Shown piece after piece: positions 1 through 7,105 of a stretch of 64,000 bases of DNA. A program made the translations under genes and the position numbers. The notes beneath the pieces are model-generated. The model searched no databases, was not told the origin of the DNA, and worked only from the letters and a program-made list of their open reading frames with translations. The stretch lies in NCBI GenBank assembly GCA_963775625.1, contig CAVZJM010000005.1, positions 1 through 64,000 of the forward strand, written 5' to 3'. Source of the stretch: JAIBJN01 sp963775625. Lineage in GTDB: Bacteria > Actinomycetota > Thermoleophilia > Gaiellales > Gaiellaceae. Each line of letters starts with the position of its first letter. The stretch's first letter is position 1.

Positions 1-104
1 CGGAGTCGCAGCTGCTCGCGCGCCCCCGGGAGATCGGGGGCGCTGATCTCGCCGGTCAGCTCCGCGCCGGTGGCGTTGATCGCGGTGTAGGCGTACGAGC
101 CCAT
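1..104 (-). CDS. pilC: Type IV pilus platform protein PilC, N-terminal fragment
   Basis: Inner-membrane platform protein of the type IV pilus (GspF/PilC family), which works with the PilB and PilT motor ATPases. Only about 34 residues are visible because the gene runs off the left edge. The segment YAYTAINATGAELTGEI followed by DLPGAREQL matches the short leader that precedes the first F domain in this family. In-frame ATGs exist at 122 and 104. I chose 104 because 113-120 looks like a promoter -10 element that would fall inside the longer version. It is the last visible gene of the leftward pil series, downstream of a PilV-like minor pilin. The family call is fairly safe from context, but the fragment is short. 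Confidence 0.75.
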   Translation of the reverse strand, partial: MGSYAYTAINATGAELTGEISAPDLPGAREQLRL

Positions 105-112
105 CCGCTCCG

Positions 113-140
113 AAATCGGCATCCCGGCTCCCCGGCTTGA
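113..140 (-). promoter_or_regulatory. Sigma-28/WhiG-type promoter of pilC
   Basis: On the minus strand TCAA (140-137), 16 bases, then GCCGATTT (120-113). This resembles the FliA/SigD/WhiG consensus TAAA-N16-GCCGATAA. Transcription would start near 106, about two bases before the ATG at 104. Confidence 0.5.
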
Positions 141-175
141 GCGCTGGAAACCGCCGGCCGGAGGCTCCGTTCAGC

Positions 176-943
176 TCAGCCGGTCGCCTGGTCGAACGTC
201 GACGCGACCCGTGCCCACACGCGGTAGGGCGCGGCCTGGTCGCGGGCGACGATCGTGATCAGCTTGACGGAGCGGCCCGTCGCGCCGCTCGCGTTCCTGA
301 CCTCGGTCCAGGTGGCGTAGATGTCCAGCCGGTACTTCCGCCCGTCCGCGCCGGTGACCGTCGTCGTCGGCACCAGCGTCGTGCAGGGAGCCGTGCCGCA
401 GGCGTTGACGTCGACCCGCTGGACGATCGGCGTCGGAACTCCGGCGTTGTGCGCGACCGCGGCCGTGCCGTCGATCCCGCGTGTGACCGTCCACGAGTTC
501 CCTCCGGCGCCGGCCGTCACCCGGACGATCTCGTACTCGACCTTGACCCGAAAGCCGTTCGACGACGGGAAGCCGGCTCCGCTCGCAACCTGCATCGTCG
601 TGCCGCCCGCGGTCATGGGGCTCGCGAGGCTCGACGTCGCGGCGGTGCCGACGGTGTAGGCCAGGTCACCCTTGTAGACGGCGTCGGCGGCGTCGACGGC
701 TGCGTTGGCGAGCCCGATCGAGTCGTACCTCGCTGCACGGAGATTCTCCATCTGCGAGTTGGCGAGCACCGCCGCGGTCGTCTGGTGCCCCGCGTTGCGG
801 ATGGAGATGATCCCCGACTGGAACATGGTGAAGACCGCGAGCAGGCCGACGACCATGACGCTCATCGCGGCGAGGAGCTCGACCATGCCGAAGCCGCCCT
901 GATCTCGGGCGCGTGCAAACGGAGGCCGCCGCTGGAAAGACAC
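176..943 (-). CDS. PilV-like minor prepilin
   Basis: Minor pilin or pilus-assembly prepilin. Residues 18-40 form a class III (type IV) prepilin signal: GGFGMVELLAAMSV, with cleavage expected after Gly17-Gly18 and Glu at position 5 of the mature protein, followed by a hydrophobic helix. This matches the PilV family (a short basic leader with a charged tract before the motif). The remaining roughly 200 residues are a threonine- and serine-rich globular region with one pair of cysteines in ACGTAPCTTL, possibly a disulfide. The start is GTG at 943 with no Shine-Dalgarno, fitting the promoter at 953-980 that would give a three-base leader. Substrate of the prepilin peptidase encoded at 18039-18798. 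Confidence 0.8.
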   Translation of the reverse strand: MSFQRRPPFARARDQGGFGMVELLAAMSVMVVGLLAVFTMFQSGIISIRNAGHQTTAAVLANSQMENLRAARYDSIGLANAAVDAADAVYKGDLAYTVGTAATSSLASPMTAGGTTMQVASGAGFPSSNGFRVKVEYEIVRVTAGAGGNSWTVTRGIDGTAAVAHNAGVPTPIVQRVDVNACGTAPCTTLVPTTTVTGADGRKYRLDIYATWTEVRNASGATGRSVKLITIVARDQAAPYRVWARVASTFDQATG

Positions 944-952
944 CGCAAGCTC

Positions 953-980
953 GTATCGGCAGCCCGCTCCCGCGGCTGAA
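953..980 (-). promoter_or_regulatory. Sigma-28/WhiG-type promoter of the PilV-like gene
   Basis: Minus strand TTCA (980-977), 16 bases, GCCGATAC (960-953). The predicted start of transcription is about three bases before the GTG at 943. Confidence 0.55.
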
Positions 981-983
981 TCG

Positions 984-1658
984 CTAGTTCATGACGTCGA
1001 CGAGCTTGACCACGAACTGCGTCGTGTCGGGCGCGGCGATGAGGGTTACCTCCTCGCCCACCTCGATCTCGATCGTTGCCTCGCCGTCTTCGAACATGCC
1101 CTGGACGACCCCGATCGTGGCGCCCTCGAGCGTGAGCGCGACGAGCGTGAACGTCGGGTCGGAGGCCGGAAACTCCTCGCCGACCGAGACGGTTTCCGAG
1201 ACGCCGTTGATCTCGAGGACCGCCGTCAGCTCCTCGTCCTGGCCGCCTCCGCCTCCCCCTGTCGTCGGGGTCGGAGTCGTCGGGCTCGGGCTCGGGGTCG
1301 GAGTCGGAGTCGGGATCGAGGTCGGATTGGGCGAGAGGAACGGATCGCGCCCGGTGAAGCGGCTGAAGGAGATGAGCTTCTCCGGGTTCGCCTCGGGCGG
1401 GACGTTCGTGTCCGCGAGCACGCCGTCGGGTGTCTCGGCCGGGGCAGCACCCGTGGGGGGAACGGTCCCCGTCGGGGCGGTCGTCGTCACAGGCGTGGCC
1501 TCGGGCGGAGTCGAGCCGCCGAAGAGCGTGTTGAACATCTTCGGGCCCTGCCAGACGGCGAGGCCGAGGAAGATGGGCACGAGGACGAGGAGAAGCTTCT
1601 TCTGCTTGGCCTCCTTGGCCTTCAGCATCGCCTCTGCCCTGCGCTTCGCGGAGGCCAT
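984..1658 (-). CDS. PilP-like pilus assembly protein with one membrane helix
   Basis: Predicted bitopic membrane protein of 224 residues in the place normally held by pilP, directly after pilO (two bases apart). The N terminus is lysine-rich (residues 1-22), then a single helix (about 23-42, LLLVLVPIFLGLAVW). A long Pro/Thr linker (50-140, including a Thr-Pro repeat and a run of five glycines) leads to a C-terminal beta-rich domain (about 143-224, with ELTAVLEINGVSE and FVVKLVDVMN). That topology suits a periplasm-side partner of the PilM/N/O alignment complex. I do not see a clear PilP sequence signature, so the name rests on gene order and architecture. Confidence 0.6.
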   Translation of the reverse strand: MASAKRRAEAMLKAKEAKQKKLLLVLVPIFLGLAVWQGPKMFNTLFGGSTPPEATPVTTTAPTGTVPPTGAAPAETPDGVLADTNVPPEANPEKLISFSRFTGRDPFLSPNPTSIPTPTPTPSPSPTTPTPTTGGGGGGQDEELTAVLEINGVSETVSVGEEFPASDPTFTLVALTLEGATIGVVQGMFEDGEATIEIEVGEEVTLIAAPDTTQFVVKLVDVMN

Positions 1659-1660
1659 GG

Positions 1661-2326
1661 CTACGGCACCTGCGCCGCGGGGTCGCCCTCGGGCGCGGTC
1701 GTCGTGGGCGTCGTGGTCGTCGCCGAGGTGTCCGTCGTCGCGGGCGCCGCCGGCGCGGCGGGAGGCGTGGTCGAGTAGTAGAACGCGGTCACGGTCAGAG
1801 ACGCCGCGATCTCGGGAAAGCCGCCCGGCCCCTCCGCCATGCTCAGCGTGTCGAGGGAGTAGAGGCGCCCGTCTGCCGCGAGCTCGCCGTCGCGCACGCT
1901 CACGAGGTTCCGCAGGCGGAAGAGGAAGTCGGTCAGGTCGTAGTAGTTGCCCTCGAAGGCCAGGTTGATGGGGAGCGCGGTGTAGCTCGACCTCAGGGCC
2001 GCGGACTGCGGCGCGATCGAGACGAACTCGATGCCGGAGGCCGCCGCGACGGCGTTGAGCTCGAGGAGGATCCCGGGCATGTCGTCGTCGTCGGGCATCG
2101 CCTTCGTGACCTTGAAGACGTCGGCGACCTCGATGGCGGACTCGTCGCCCTGCGGCTGCCGCTGTGCGGCCATGGCGACCGCGACCTGGGTCTCGAGCGT
2201 CGCGATCTCATCGCTCAGCCGGCCGGCAGCGTCCTGCTTCGGCTTGATCAGCAGGAAGTAGCCCACCAGCGCGAGGATCAGGAGGCCCGGGACGACGAGG
2301 GCGACGGCGGGAATCTGCCGCTTCAC
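1661..2326 (-). CDS. pilO: Type IV pilus alignment protein PilO
   Basis: Inner-membrane component of the PilM-PilN-PilO alignment complex. After a short cytoplasmic start there is one membrane helix (residues 7-27, VALVVPGLLILALVGYFLLI). A coiled-coil stretch (about 30-55, SDEIATLETQVAVAMAAQ) is followed by the ferredoxin-like domain (about 75-185), where LPINLAFEGNYYDLTDFLFRL is the most typical PilO motif. A Thr/Pro-rich tail ends the protein. The GTG start at 2326 overlaps the pilN stop by four bases (GTGA), so the two are probably translationally coupled. Confidence 0.88.
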   Translation of the reverse strand: MKRQIPAVALVVPGLLILALVGYFLLIKPKQDAAGRLSDEIATLETQVAVAMAAQRQPQGDESAIEVADVFKVTKAMPDDDDMPGILLELNAVAAASGIEFVSIAPQSAALRSSYTALPINLAFEGNYYDLTDFLFRLRNLVSVRDGELAADGRLYSLDTLSMAEGPGGFPEIAASLTVTAFYYSTTPPAAPAAPATTDTSATTTTPTTTAPEGDPAAQVP

Positions 2327-3186
2327 TGGGCCGGCACCCCTTCCGGGGCGATCGTGGCGACGATCGCGAAGCTGAAGTCCTGGGGATCGCCGCTCGCGGT
2401 CGCGCCTTCCGCCGTCGCGTCCGCGCCCCGTGAGCTCGACTGGAGCTGCACGCTCGAGAACTCGGGGATGACCTCGAGGCGCGAGAGCAGGACCGCCACG
2501 TCCTCCTGGCTCGCCGCGAAGCCGTTCATGGTGAAAGTGCCCTCACCGGACGTCTCGGTGACCACGGCTCCCGGCGCCGCGGCGACGGCGGAGCTCGACG
2601 AGAGCGTCGTCAGCCAGACACCGTCGGGGAGGACGAGCGAGAACTCGCGGAGAATGCGGTCCCAAGCCACTCGCGCTGCAAGGGCGTCCGACAGGGCGGC
2701 GGTGCGAGCCTGGCCCTCGGCCGTGAGCGTCGCCACGCCGGGCTTCTCGTCCGGAGCGGCCTGCGCAGTGAGCTCCGCAAGCTGTGCCCGCAGGTCGTCG
2801 GCTGCTGCCTGCCGGTCCTGCGCCCGCGCGTCCATGAGCATGTAGGCGCCGGCGAGCCCCGCGAGCACGAGGATTGCGACGAGCGCCAGCACGACCTTGA
2901 GGAACGCCGGCGACGCAGCCGCCTTCTCGCGCTCGCCCTCCTTGGGCATGAGGTCGAACGCCCGCATGAGCGGGACGGCCGGAGGCGCGGGGGCGGACTT
3001 GGGGGAGACTGTCTGCTTGGCCTTCGGCTCCTTGGGAGCCTTGGGCTCTTTCGAGCGCGAGAACGAGAAGCTCGCGCGCTGCTTCTTCTCCTTCGCCGGC
3101 TTCGCCTCGGGGGCTGCGTCCTCGTCGGCAGGGCCCTTCTTCCGGCGGAAGAGGTCGGAGAGCTTGATCTCCTTGTTCAGGTCCAT
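2323..3186 (-). CDS. pilN: Type IV pilus assembly protein PilN
   Basis: Membrane protein of the pilus alignment complex, 287 residues. The N-terminal motif MDLNKEIKLSDLF is the segment that docks into PilM in this family. It is followed by a Lys/Pro/Ala-rich region (20-75), a membrane helix (about 95-118, VVLALVAILVLAGLAGAYML), a coiled coil with AQDRQAAADDLRAQLAEL and a periplasmic ferredoxin-like domain (WLTTLSSS, FTMNGFAASQEDVAVLLSRL). The start at 3186 is set by a GGAGG eight bases upstream; the frame stays open further upstream but that part does not resemble PilN. Sits 49 bases after pilM and overlaps pilO. Confidence 0.88.
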   Translation of the reverse strand: MDLNKEIKLSDLFRRKKGPADEDAAPEAKPAKEKKQRASFSFSRSKEPKAPKEPKAKQTVSPKSAPAPPAVPLMRAFDLMPKEGEREKAAASPAFLKVVLALVAILVLAGLAGAYMLMDARAQDRQAAADDLRAQLAELTAQAAPDEKPGVATLTAEGQARTAALSDALAARVAWDRILREFSLVLPDGVWLTTLSSSSAVAAAPGAVVTETSGEGTFTMNGFAASQEDVAVLLSRLEVIPEFSSVQLQSSSRGADATAEGATASGDPQDFSFAIVATIAPEGVPAQ

Positions 3187-3235
3187 CAGTGACCCTCCAG
3201 GCAATGCGAGCTGGGCTGGATTACCTGAATGGGCA

Positions 3236-4306
3236 CTAGCTCGCCATCCCGAGGCCGATCGGCACGGCGAACGCCGGGCTGGGCTCCGAGCCCTTGAGCT
3301 TCTTGCCGACCGAGACTCCCGCGAGCGGGTCGCCGACGCGGACCGGGACCCCGACGAGCTGCTGGAGCTCGCCTGCCAGGCCCGCGAGCTGCGCGGTGCC
3401 GCCGGCGAGGACGAGCTCGCGGATCCCGAGCGAGTCGGGCTGGCCCTGGTAGAACTGGAGCGAGGAGACGAGCTCGCGGCCGAAGGCCTGCAGGCCGGCC
3501 CTGAGCGCCTCGCGCGCGCGGACCGCCTGCTCGGGGCCGACGCCCTCGGGCACCCGGTCTCCCTGCAGGCCGAGCTCGACCTTGATGCGCTCGGCCTCGG
3601 CTGCCTCGAGCTCGAGGCCCCGGGCCAGCGCGTCGGTGAGGGCATTGCCGCCCCAGTCGAGCACGCGCGTGTACTCGCAGCTGAAGCCGTCCGAGACGCC
3701 GAGGACGCTGCGCTCGGAGCCGATCGAGACGGCCACGAGCGCGCTGCGATCGGTGCCCCCGCCCGGCTCTTCGGCGAAGGTGGGCGTCAGGGCGCGGAGG
3801 AGAGCGAACGCCTCCAGGTCGATGCCGAGCAGGCGAATGCCGGCGAGCCGGCAAGCCTCCATGTAGTTGGCGATCAGGTCGCGGTACGAGACGACGAGGA
3901 GGACGCGCTTCGACGGCGAGCCGTCGGCGGCGGTCCCTTCGCCGAGGATCTGGAAGTCGAGCACGGCCTCGTCGATCGGGATCGGGAGCGCCTCCTGTGC
4001 GCGGAAGCGCACGGCGTTGGCCAGCTGCTTCGGATCCTCGATCCCCGTGACCTCGATGGTGCGGACGCCGACGCGGTTGTTCGCGAGGCCGATCCGGACG
4101 TTGCGCTTGGGGAGCTTGTGCTTCCCGAAGAACTCCTTGAGGGCCTCGGCGAGTGCCTCGACCTCACGCACCTCGCCGCCGGCGATCATGCCGGGCGGCA
4201 GCGGCGCGCCGGCGAGCTGCACGACCTCCACCGAGCCGTTGACGGCGACGCACGCGGCGTTCAGCCGCGAGGCGCCGAGCTTCAGACCGACGACCTTCTT
4301 CGCCAC
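3236..4306 (-). CDS. pilM: Type IV pilus actin-like protein PilM
   Basis: Cytoplasmic actin-fold ATPase that binds the PilN N terminus and links the motor to the alignment complex. It has the usual length (356 residues) and landmarks: VVGLKLGASRLNAACV at the N terminus (phosphate-1-like loop), the VRFRAQEALPIPIDEAVLDF segment around residue 105, LLGIDLEAFALLRAL near 185, and LVLAGGTAQLAGL near 305 (adenosine-binding motif). The start is GTG at 4306, 13 bases after the pilT stop, so it is probably transcribed from the pilT promoter. Confidence 0.92.
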   Translation of the reverse strand: MAKKVVGLKLGASRLNAACVAVNGSVEVVQLAGAPLPPGMIAGGEVREVEALAEALKEFFGKHKLPKRNVRIGLANNRVGVRTIEVTGIEDPKQLANAVRFRAQEALPIPIDEAVLDFQILGEGTAADGSPSKRVLLVVSYRDLIANYMEACRLAGIRLLGIDLEAFALLRALTPTFAEEPGGGTDRSALVAVSIGSERSVLGVSDGFSCEYTRVLDWGGNALTDALARGLELEAAEAERIKVELGLQGDRVPEGVGPEQAVRAREALRAGLQAFGRELVSSLQFYQGQPDSLGIRELVLAGGTAQLAGLAGELQQLVGVPVRVGDPLAGVSVGKKLKGSEPSPAFAVPIGLGMAS

Positions 4307-4319
4307 AGCCGCCGGCTCC

Positions 4320-5525
4320 TTAGGCTCCGGCCACCCGCAGGTTTCCGGTCGGGTCGGGGGCGACGAGGCCGCTGCGCTGGAGCAGGCTCCGGAGCTGATC
4401 CGGACGGCTCGAGCGCTGGAGCGCTAGGTCGGCCGTGATCTTCCCGGAGCGGACGAGCTCGAGCATCGCCTGCTCGAGCGTCTGCATGCCACGGCTCGTG
4501 TTGGTCTGCATCACCGAGTAGATCTGCTCCACCTTTGCCTGGCGGATGAGGTTCCGGACGGCGTCGTCCGGGAGCAGGACCTCCAGCGCCGCGACGCGGC
4601 CCTTCCCGTCGGCCGTGGGCAGGAGCGTCTGCGTGACGATCCCCTGGAGCGTCGAGGCGATCTGCACCCTGATCTGCTCCTGCTGGGCGGCGGGGAAGAC
4701 GTCGATGAGGCGATCGACCGTCGAGGGCGCGTCCTGCGTGTGCAGCGTGGCGAAGACGAGGTGGCCCGTCTCGGCGGCGGTCAGCGCGGTCCCGATCGTC
4801 TCTAGGTCGCGCATCTCGCCGAGCAGGATCACGTCGGGGTCCTGGCGCAGCGCGCCGCGCAGCGCCTCCGCGAAGCTCGTCGCGTCGGGCCCGATCTCGC
4901 GCTGGTTGACGATGCAGCGCTTGTGCCGGTGGAGGAACTCGATCGGGTCCTCGATGGTCATGATGTGGTCCTCGCGCGTGCGATTGATCTCGTCGATCAC
5001 CGCCGCGAGCGTGGTCGACTTGCCCGAGCCGGTCGGGCCCGTGACGAGGACGAGGCCGCGCGGCTTCGTCGTGAAGTCCTTGAGGACCTGGGGCAGCCCG
5101 AGCTGCTCGATCGTCTTCAGCTCGGCGGGGATGAGGCGGAAGGCGGCGCCGAGGCTCTCGCGCTGGAAGTAGACGTTCACGCGGAAGCGCGCGAGGCCGG
5201 GGATCGAGTAGGAGATGTCGATCTGGCGCCTCGTCTCGAAGATCTTCTGCTGCTCGGTGGAGAGGATCCGGTAGAGCATCCGCTGCGTGTCCTCGGGGCT
5301 GAGGCGGGCGAACTCGTCGAGCCGCTCGAGGCGGCCGTTGATACGGATGACGGGCTCCGAGCCGACGGTGACGTGCAAGTCGGAGGCGCCGCGCACGACG
5401 ACCTGCTCGAGCAGGTCGTCGACGGATCCCGCCGTCCTGCGCTCGGGTGCCGCGGGAGCCGCCGCCGCAGCCTCGGGGCCGGGCTGCGAGACAGGCTCGT
5501 GAGTCGGCTGCAACGTCGGTTCCAT
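4320..5525 (-). CDS. pilT: Pilus retraction ATPase PilT
   Basis: Hexameric AAA-like ATPase that depolymerises the pilus. After a Pro/Ala-rich N-terminal extension (1-35) comes the PAS-like domain (DDLLEQVVVRGASDLHVTVG). The RecA-like core follows with Walker A GPTGSGKSTT (about 162-171), an Asp box (TIEDPIEFLH), Walker B (DPDVILLGEMRD) and a His box (GHLVFATLHTQDA). The C-terminal region keeps the PilT feature AALEVLLP and RSGKITADLAL. Length 401 versus about 345 usual, the excess being the N-terminal extension. A second, divergent PilT-like gene lies at 25764-26966. Probably transcribed with pilM-pilO from the promoter at 5544-5571. Confidence 0.95.
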   Translation of the reverse strand: MEPTLQPTHEPVSQPGPEAAAAAPAAPERRTAGSVDDLLEQVVVRGASDLHVTVGSEPVIRINGRLERLDEFARLSPEDTQRMLYRILSTEQQKIFETRRQIDISYSIPGLARFRVNVYFQRESLGAAFRLIPAELKTIEQLGLPQVLKDFTTKPRGLVLVTGPTGSGKSTTLAAVIDEINRTREDHIMTIEDPIEFLHRHKRCIVNQREIGPDATSFAEALRGALRQDPDVILLGEMRDLETIGTALTAAETGHLVFATLHTQDAPSTVDRLIDVFPAAQQEQIRVQIASTLQGIVTQTLLPTADGKGRVAALEVLLPDDAVRNLIRQAKVEQIYSVMQTNTSRGMQTLEQAMLELVRSGKITADLALQRSSRPDQLRSLLQRSGLVAPDPTGNLRVAGA

Positions 5526-5543
5526 GGATCCTCCCGACCGGTG

Positions 5544-5571
5544 CTATCGGCAGGGAATCCGCATCACTAAA
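5544..5571 (-). promoter_or_regulatory. Sigma-28/WhiG-type promoter of pilT-pilMNO
   Basis: Minus strand TTTA (5571-5568), 16 bases, GCCGATAG (5551-5544). The predicted leader is about 12 bases. The same four bases read TAAA on the other strand and could serve pilA. Confidence 0.5.
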
Positions 5572-5595
5572 GGGGTGCGGAAAATCCCCCGAACG
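5568..5595 (+). promoter_or_regulatory. Possible divergent pilA promoter
   Basis: TAAA at 5568-5571 is followed after 16 bases by CCCGAACG (5588-5595), which keeps only CCGA of the sigma-28 -10 element. It shares its -35 with the pilT promoter on the other strand. The -10 match is weak. Confidence 0.25.
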
Positions 5596-5681
5596 AGGGG
5601 AAGCGCCGCCGCTTCCGACGGTCGATACCTCCCCCTGAGCCACTGCACGCCTACTGCTTGTTCAAGGAAGGAGTTCCGCTC

Positions 5682-6074
5682 ATGATTCAGAGGCTCAGGA
5701 ACCGGATTTCGCGCACGGACTCGGAGGGCGGCTTCACGCTCATCGAGCTCCTTGTCGTGATCATCATCATCGGCATCCTGCTCGCGATCGCCATCCCGTC
5801 GTACCTCAGCTTCCGCGCCCGCGCGGAGCGGTCGGCGGCCCAGGCGAACGTTCGCGCTTCGATCCCGGGTGTGGAGGCGTACTACGCCGACCACACTGCG
5901 ACCGGCTATTCCGGTCTCACGTCGGCCGTCCTGAAGGCTTCGTATGACGCCGGCATCAAGAACGTGAACGTCGTTCGCGCGACGCCCGCGTCGTACTGCA
6001 TCCAGAGCATCGTCGGCCAGGCCACGTACAAGAAGGCCGGCCCGGCTGCAGACATCACCTCCGGCGCCTGCTAG
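5682..6074 (+). CDS. pilA: Major type IV prepilin PilA
   Basis: Structural pilin, 130 residues as a precursor. The basic leader MIQRLRNRISRTDSEGG is followed by the type IVa cleavage motif G/FTLIELLVVI, with Glu5 of the mature protein, then the long hydrophobic N-terminal helix. The short C-terminal domain has two cysteines (ASYCIQS and the final Cys) that can form the usual disulfide loop. The start at 5682 is chosen over an upstream in-frame start because AAGGAAGGAG lies eight bases before it. A strong terminator follows immediately, so pilA is probably a single-gene transcript. The substrate of PilD (18039-18798). Confidence 0.93.
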   Translation: MIQRLRNRISRTDSEGGFTLIELLVVIIIIGILLAIAIPSYLSFRARAERSAAQANVRASIPGVEAYYADHTATGYSGLTSAVLKASYDAGIKNVNVVRATPASYCIQSIVGQATYKKAGPAADITSGAC

Positions 6075-6093
6075 ACGGGCTTCGGACCGGATC

Positions 6094-6134
6094 GAGAGGA
6101 GGCGCGGGAGACCGCGCCTCCTCTCTTTCTACTT
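6094..6134 (+). terminator. Intrinsic terminator of pilA
   Basis: Perfect 14-bp stem (GAGAGGAGGCGCGG at 6094-6107 with its complement at 6112-6125), GAGA loop, then TTTCTACTT. The best rho-independent terminator in the window. Confidence 0.92.
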
Positions 6135-6138
6135 CCGG

Positions 6139-6166
6139 TCAAGCGGCCGCGCAGCGGTGCCGATAG
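6139..6166 (+). promoter_or_regulatory. Sigma-28/WhiG-type promoter of the thioredoxin-like gene
   Basis: TCAA (6139-6142), 16 bases, GCCGATAG (6159-6166), directly behind the pilA terminator. Transcription should begin near 6173, about four bases before the ATG at 6177. Confidence 0.6.
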
Positions 6167-6176
6167 GGAACGTGGA

Positions 6177-6728
6177 ATGCAGCAACAGCTGAGACTCCGC
6201 GTGCTTGTTCCGATCGCCGTGCTGGGACTGCTCGGCGCGGGCTTCGGCGCGTTCGCCATGGGCGGCCCCGAAGCGCCGGAGTCGATTCCCGTGGCCCGGC
6301 CGACCAGCTCGGGAGCGGTCGACACCGGCGCCACGGAGACGACGCCGGCGCCCACGACCGCGCCCACCGAGACGACCCCGGCCCCGGCACCGCCCAAGCC
6401 GAAGCCGAAGCCCAAGCCGGACAAGCCGTCGCTCGAGCAGGAGCTCGCCGACCATCGGATCGTCGTGGTCGTCTTCCACACGCCCGGCTCCGACCTCGAT
6501 GCCGCCGCCGTCCGCGAGGCCCGCGCCGGCGCCAGCGCTGCCGATGCCGGCTACCTCGCAGTCGACGTCACGAAGGAAGGGGCCGTCGCCGATCTGGCCG
6601 CCGAATACGAGGTGGCCGAGGCGCCCACCGTTTTGGTCGTCATCCGCAGCGGCGAGGCTCGCTCGCGCTTCAACGGCATCGTCGACCGCCAGACCGTGGC
6701 CCAGGCGGTCACGAACGCCTTGAAGTGA
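6177..6728 (+). CDS. Membrane-anchored thioredoxin-fold protein lacking CxxC
   Basis: 183 residues: N-terminal anchor helix (about 8-28, VLVPIAVLGLLGAGFGAFA), a Thr/Pro-rich linker with a KPKPKPKPDKP run (about 35-85), then a thioredoxin-like domain (about 90-183: HRIVVVVFHTPGSDLD, GYLAVDVTKEGAVADLAAEY, APTVLVVIRSG with the cis-Pro, FNGIVDRQTVAQAV). The position of the WCxxC redox site reads HTPGSD, so there is no redox pair and a binding or scaffold role is more likely. It lies directly after pilA under a pilus-type promoter and overlaps the next gene. The exact role in pilus biology is unknown. Confidence 0.75.
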   Translation: MQQQLRLRVLVPIAVLGLLGAGFGAFAMGGPEAPESIPVARPTSSGAVDTGATETTPAPTTAPTETTPAPAPPKPKPKPKPDKPSLEQELADHRIVVVVFHTPGSDLDAAAVREARAGASAADAGYLAVDVTKEGAVADLAAEYEVAEAPTVLVVIRSGEARSRFNGIVDRQTVAQAVTNALK

Positions 6729-6979
6729 GCGACGCGGCCGTCGAGCCGCAGGAGCTCGCGCTCCGCTCGGCCCGCAAGGAGGGCCGCGAGCTCGTCCGCC
6801 TGCGCTACGTGGAGGAGCAGGCAGGCTTTCTCGTCGAGTGCGAGGTCTACCCGGTGGGCGGCTTGCGGGTGGAGCCGCTGCGGCCGGGGCCCTATCGCTT
6901 CGGCACGCGCGACGAGGCGGACCTGTTCATCCGCGAGACGATCACGATCCTCGAGTACCTCGGCTGCGACGTGACATGA
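6725..6979 (+). CDS. Small protein of unknown function in the pilus locus
   Basis: 84 residues, cytoplasmic, no membrane segment, acidic. The GTG start at 6725 overlaps the stop of the thioredoxin-fold gene (GTGA), so it is translationally coupled to it. Sequence features: RLRYVEEQAGFLVECEVYP looks like paired beta strands, and the C-terminal half (RFGTRDEADLFIRETITILE) is probably a helix. I do not recognise a family. The location suggests a pilus-associated accessory protein. Confidence 0.65.
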   Translation: MSDAAVEPQELALRSARKEGRELVRLRYVEEQAGFLVECEVYPVGGLRVEPLRPGPYRFGTRDEADLFIRETITILEYLGCDVT

Positions 6980-7105
6980 GCTTCCGCGACGGCCGCGACG
7001 AGGCGAATCCCCTCATCGGGGGCTTCCCAAAGCGGCGTCTGCGCCCAAAGTGCGACGGGTAAGCAGTTCCACCCACCGTCTTCCACGAATTGAACCGGAG
7101 CGCAG

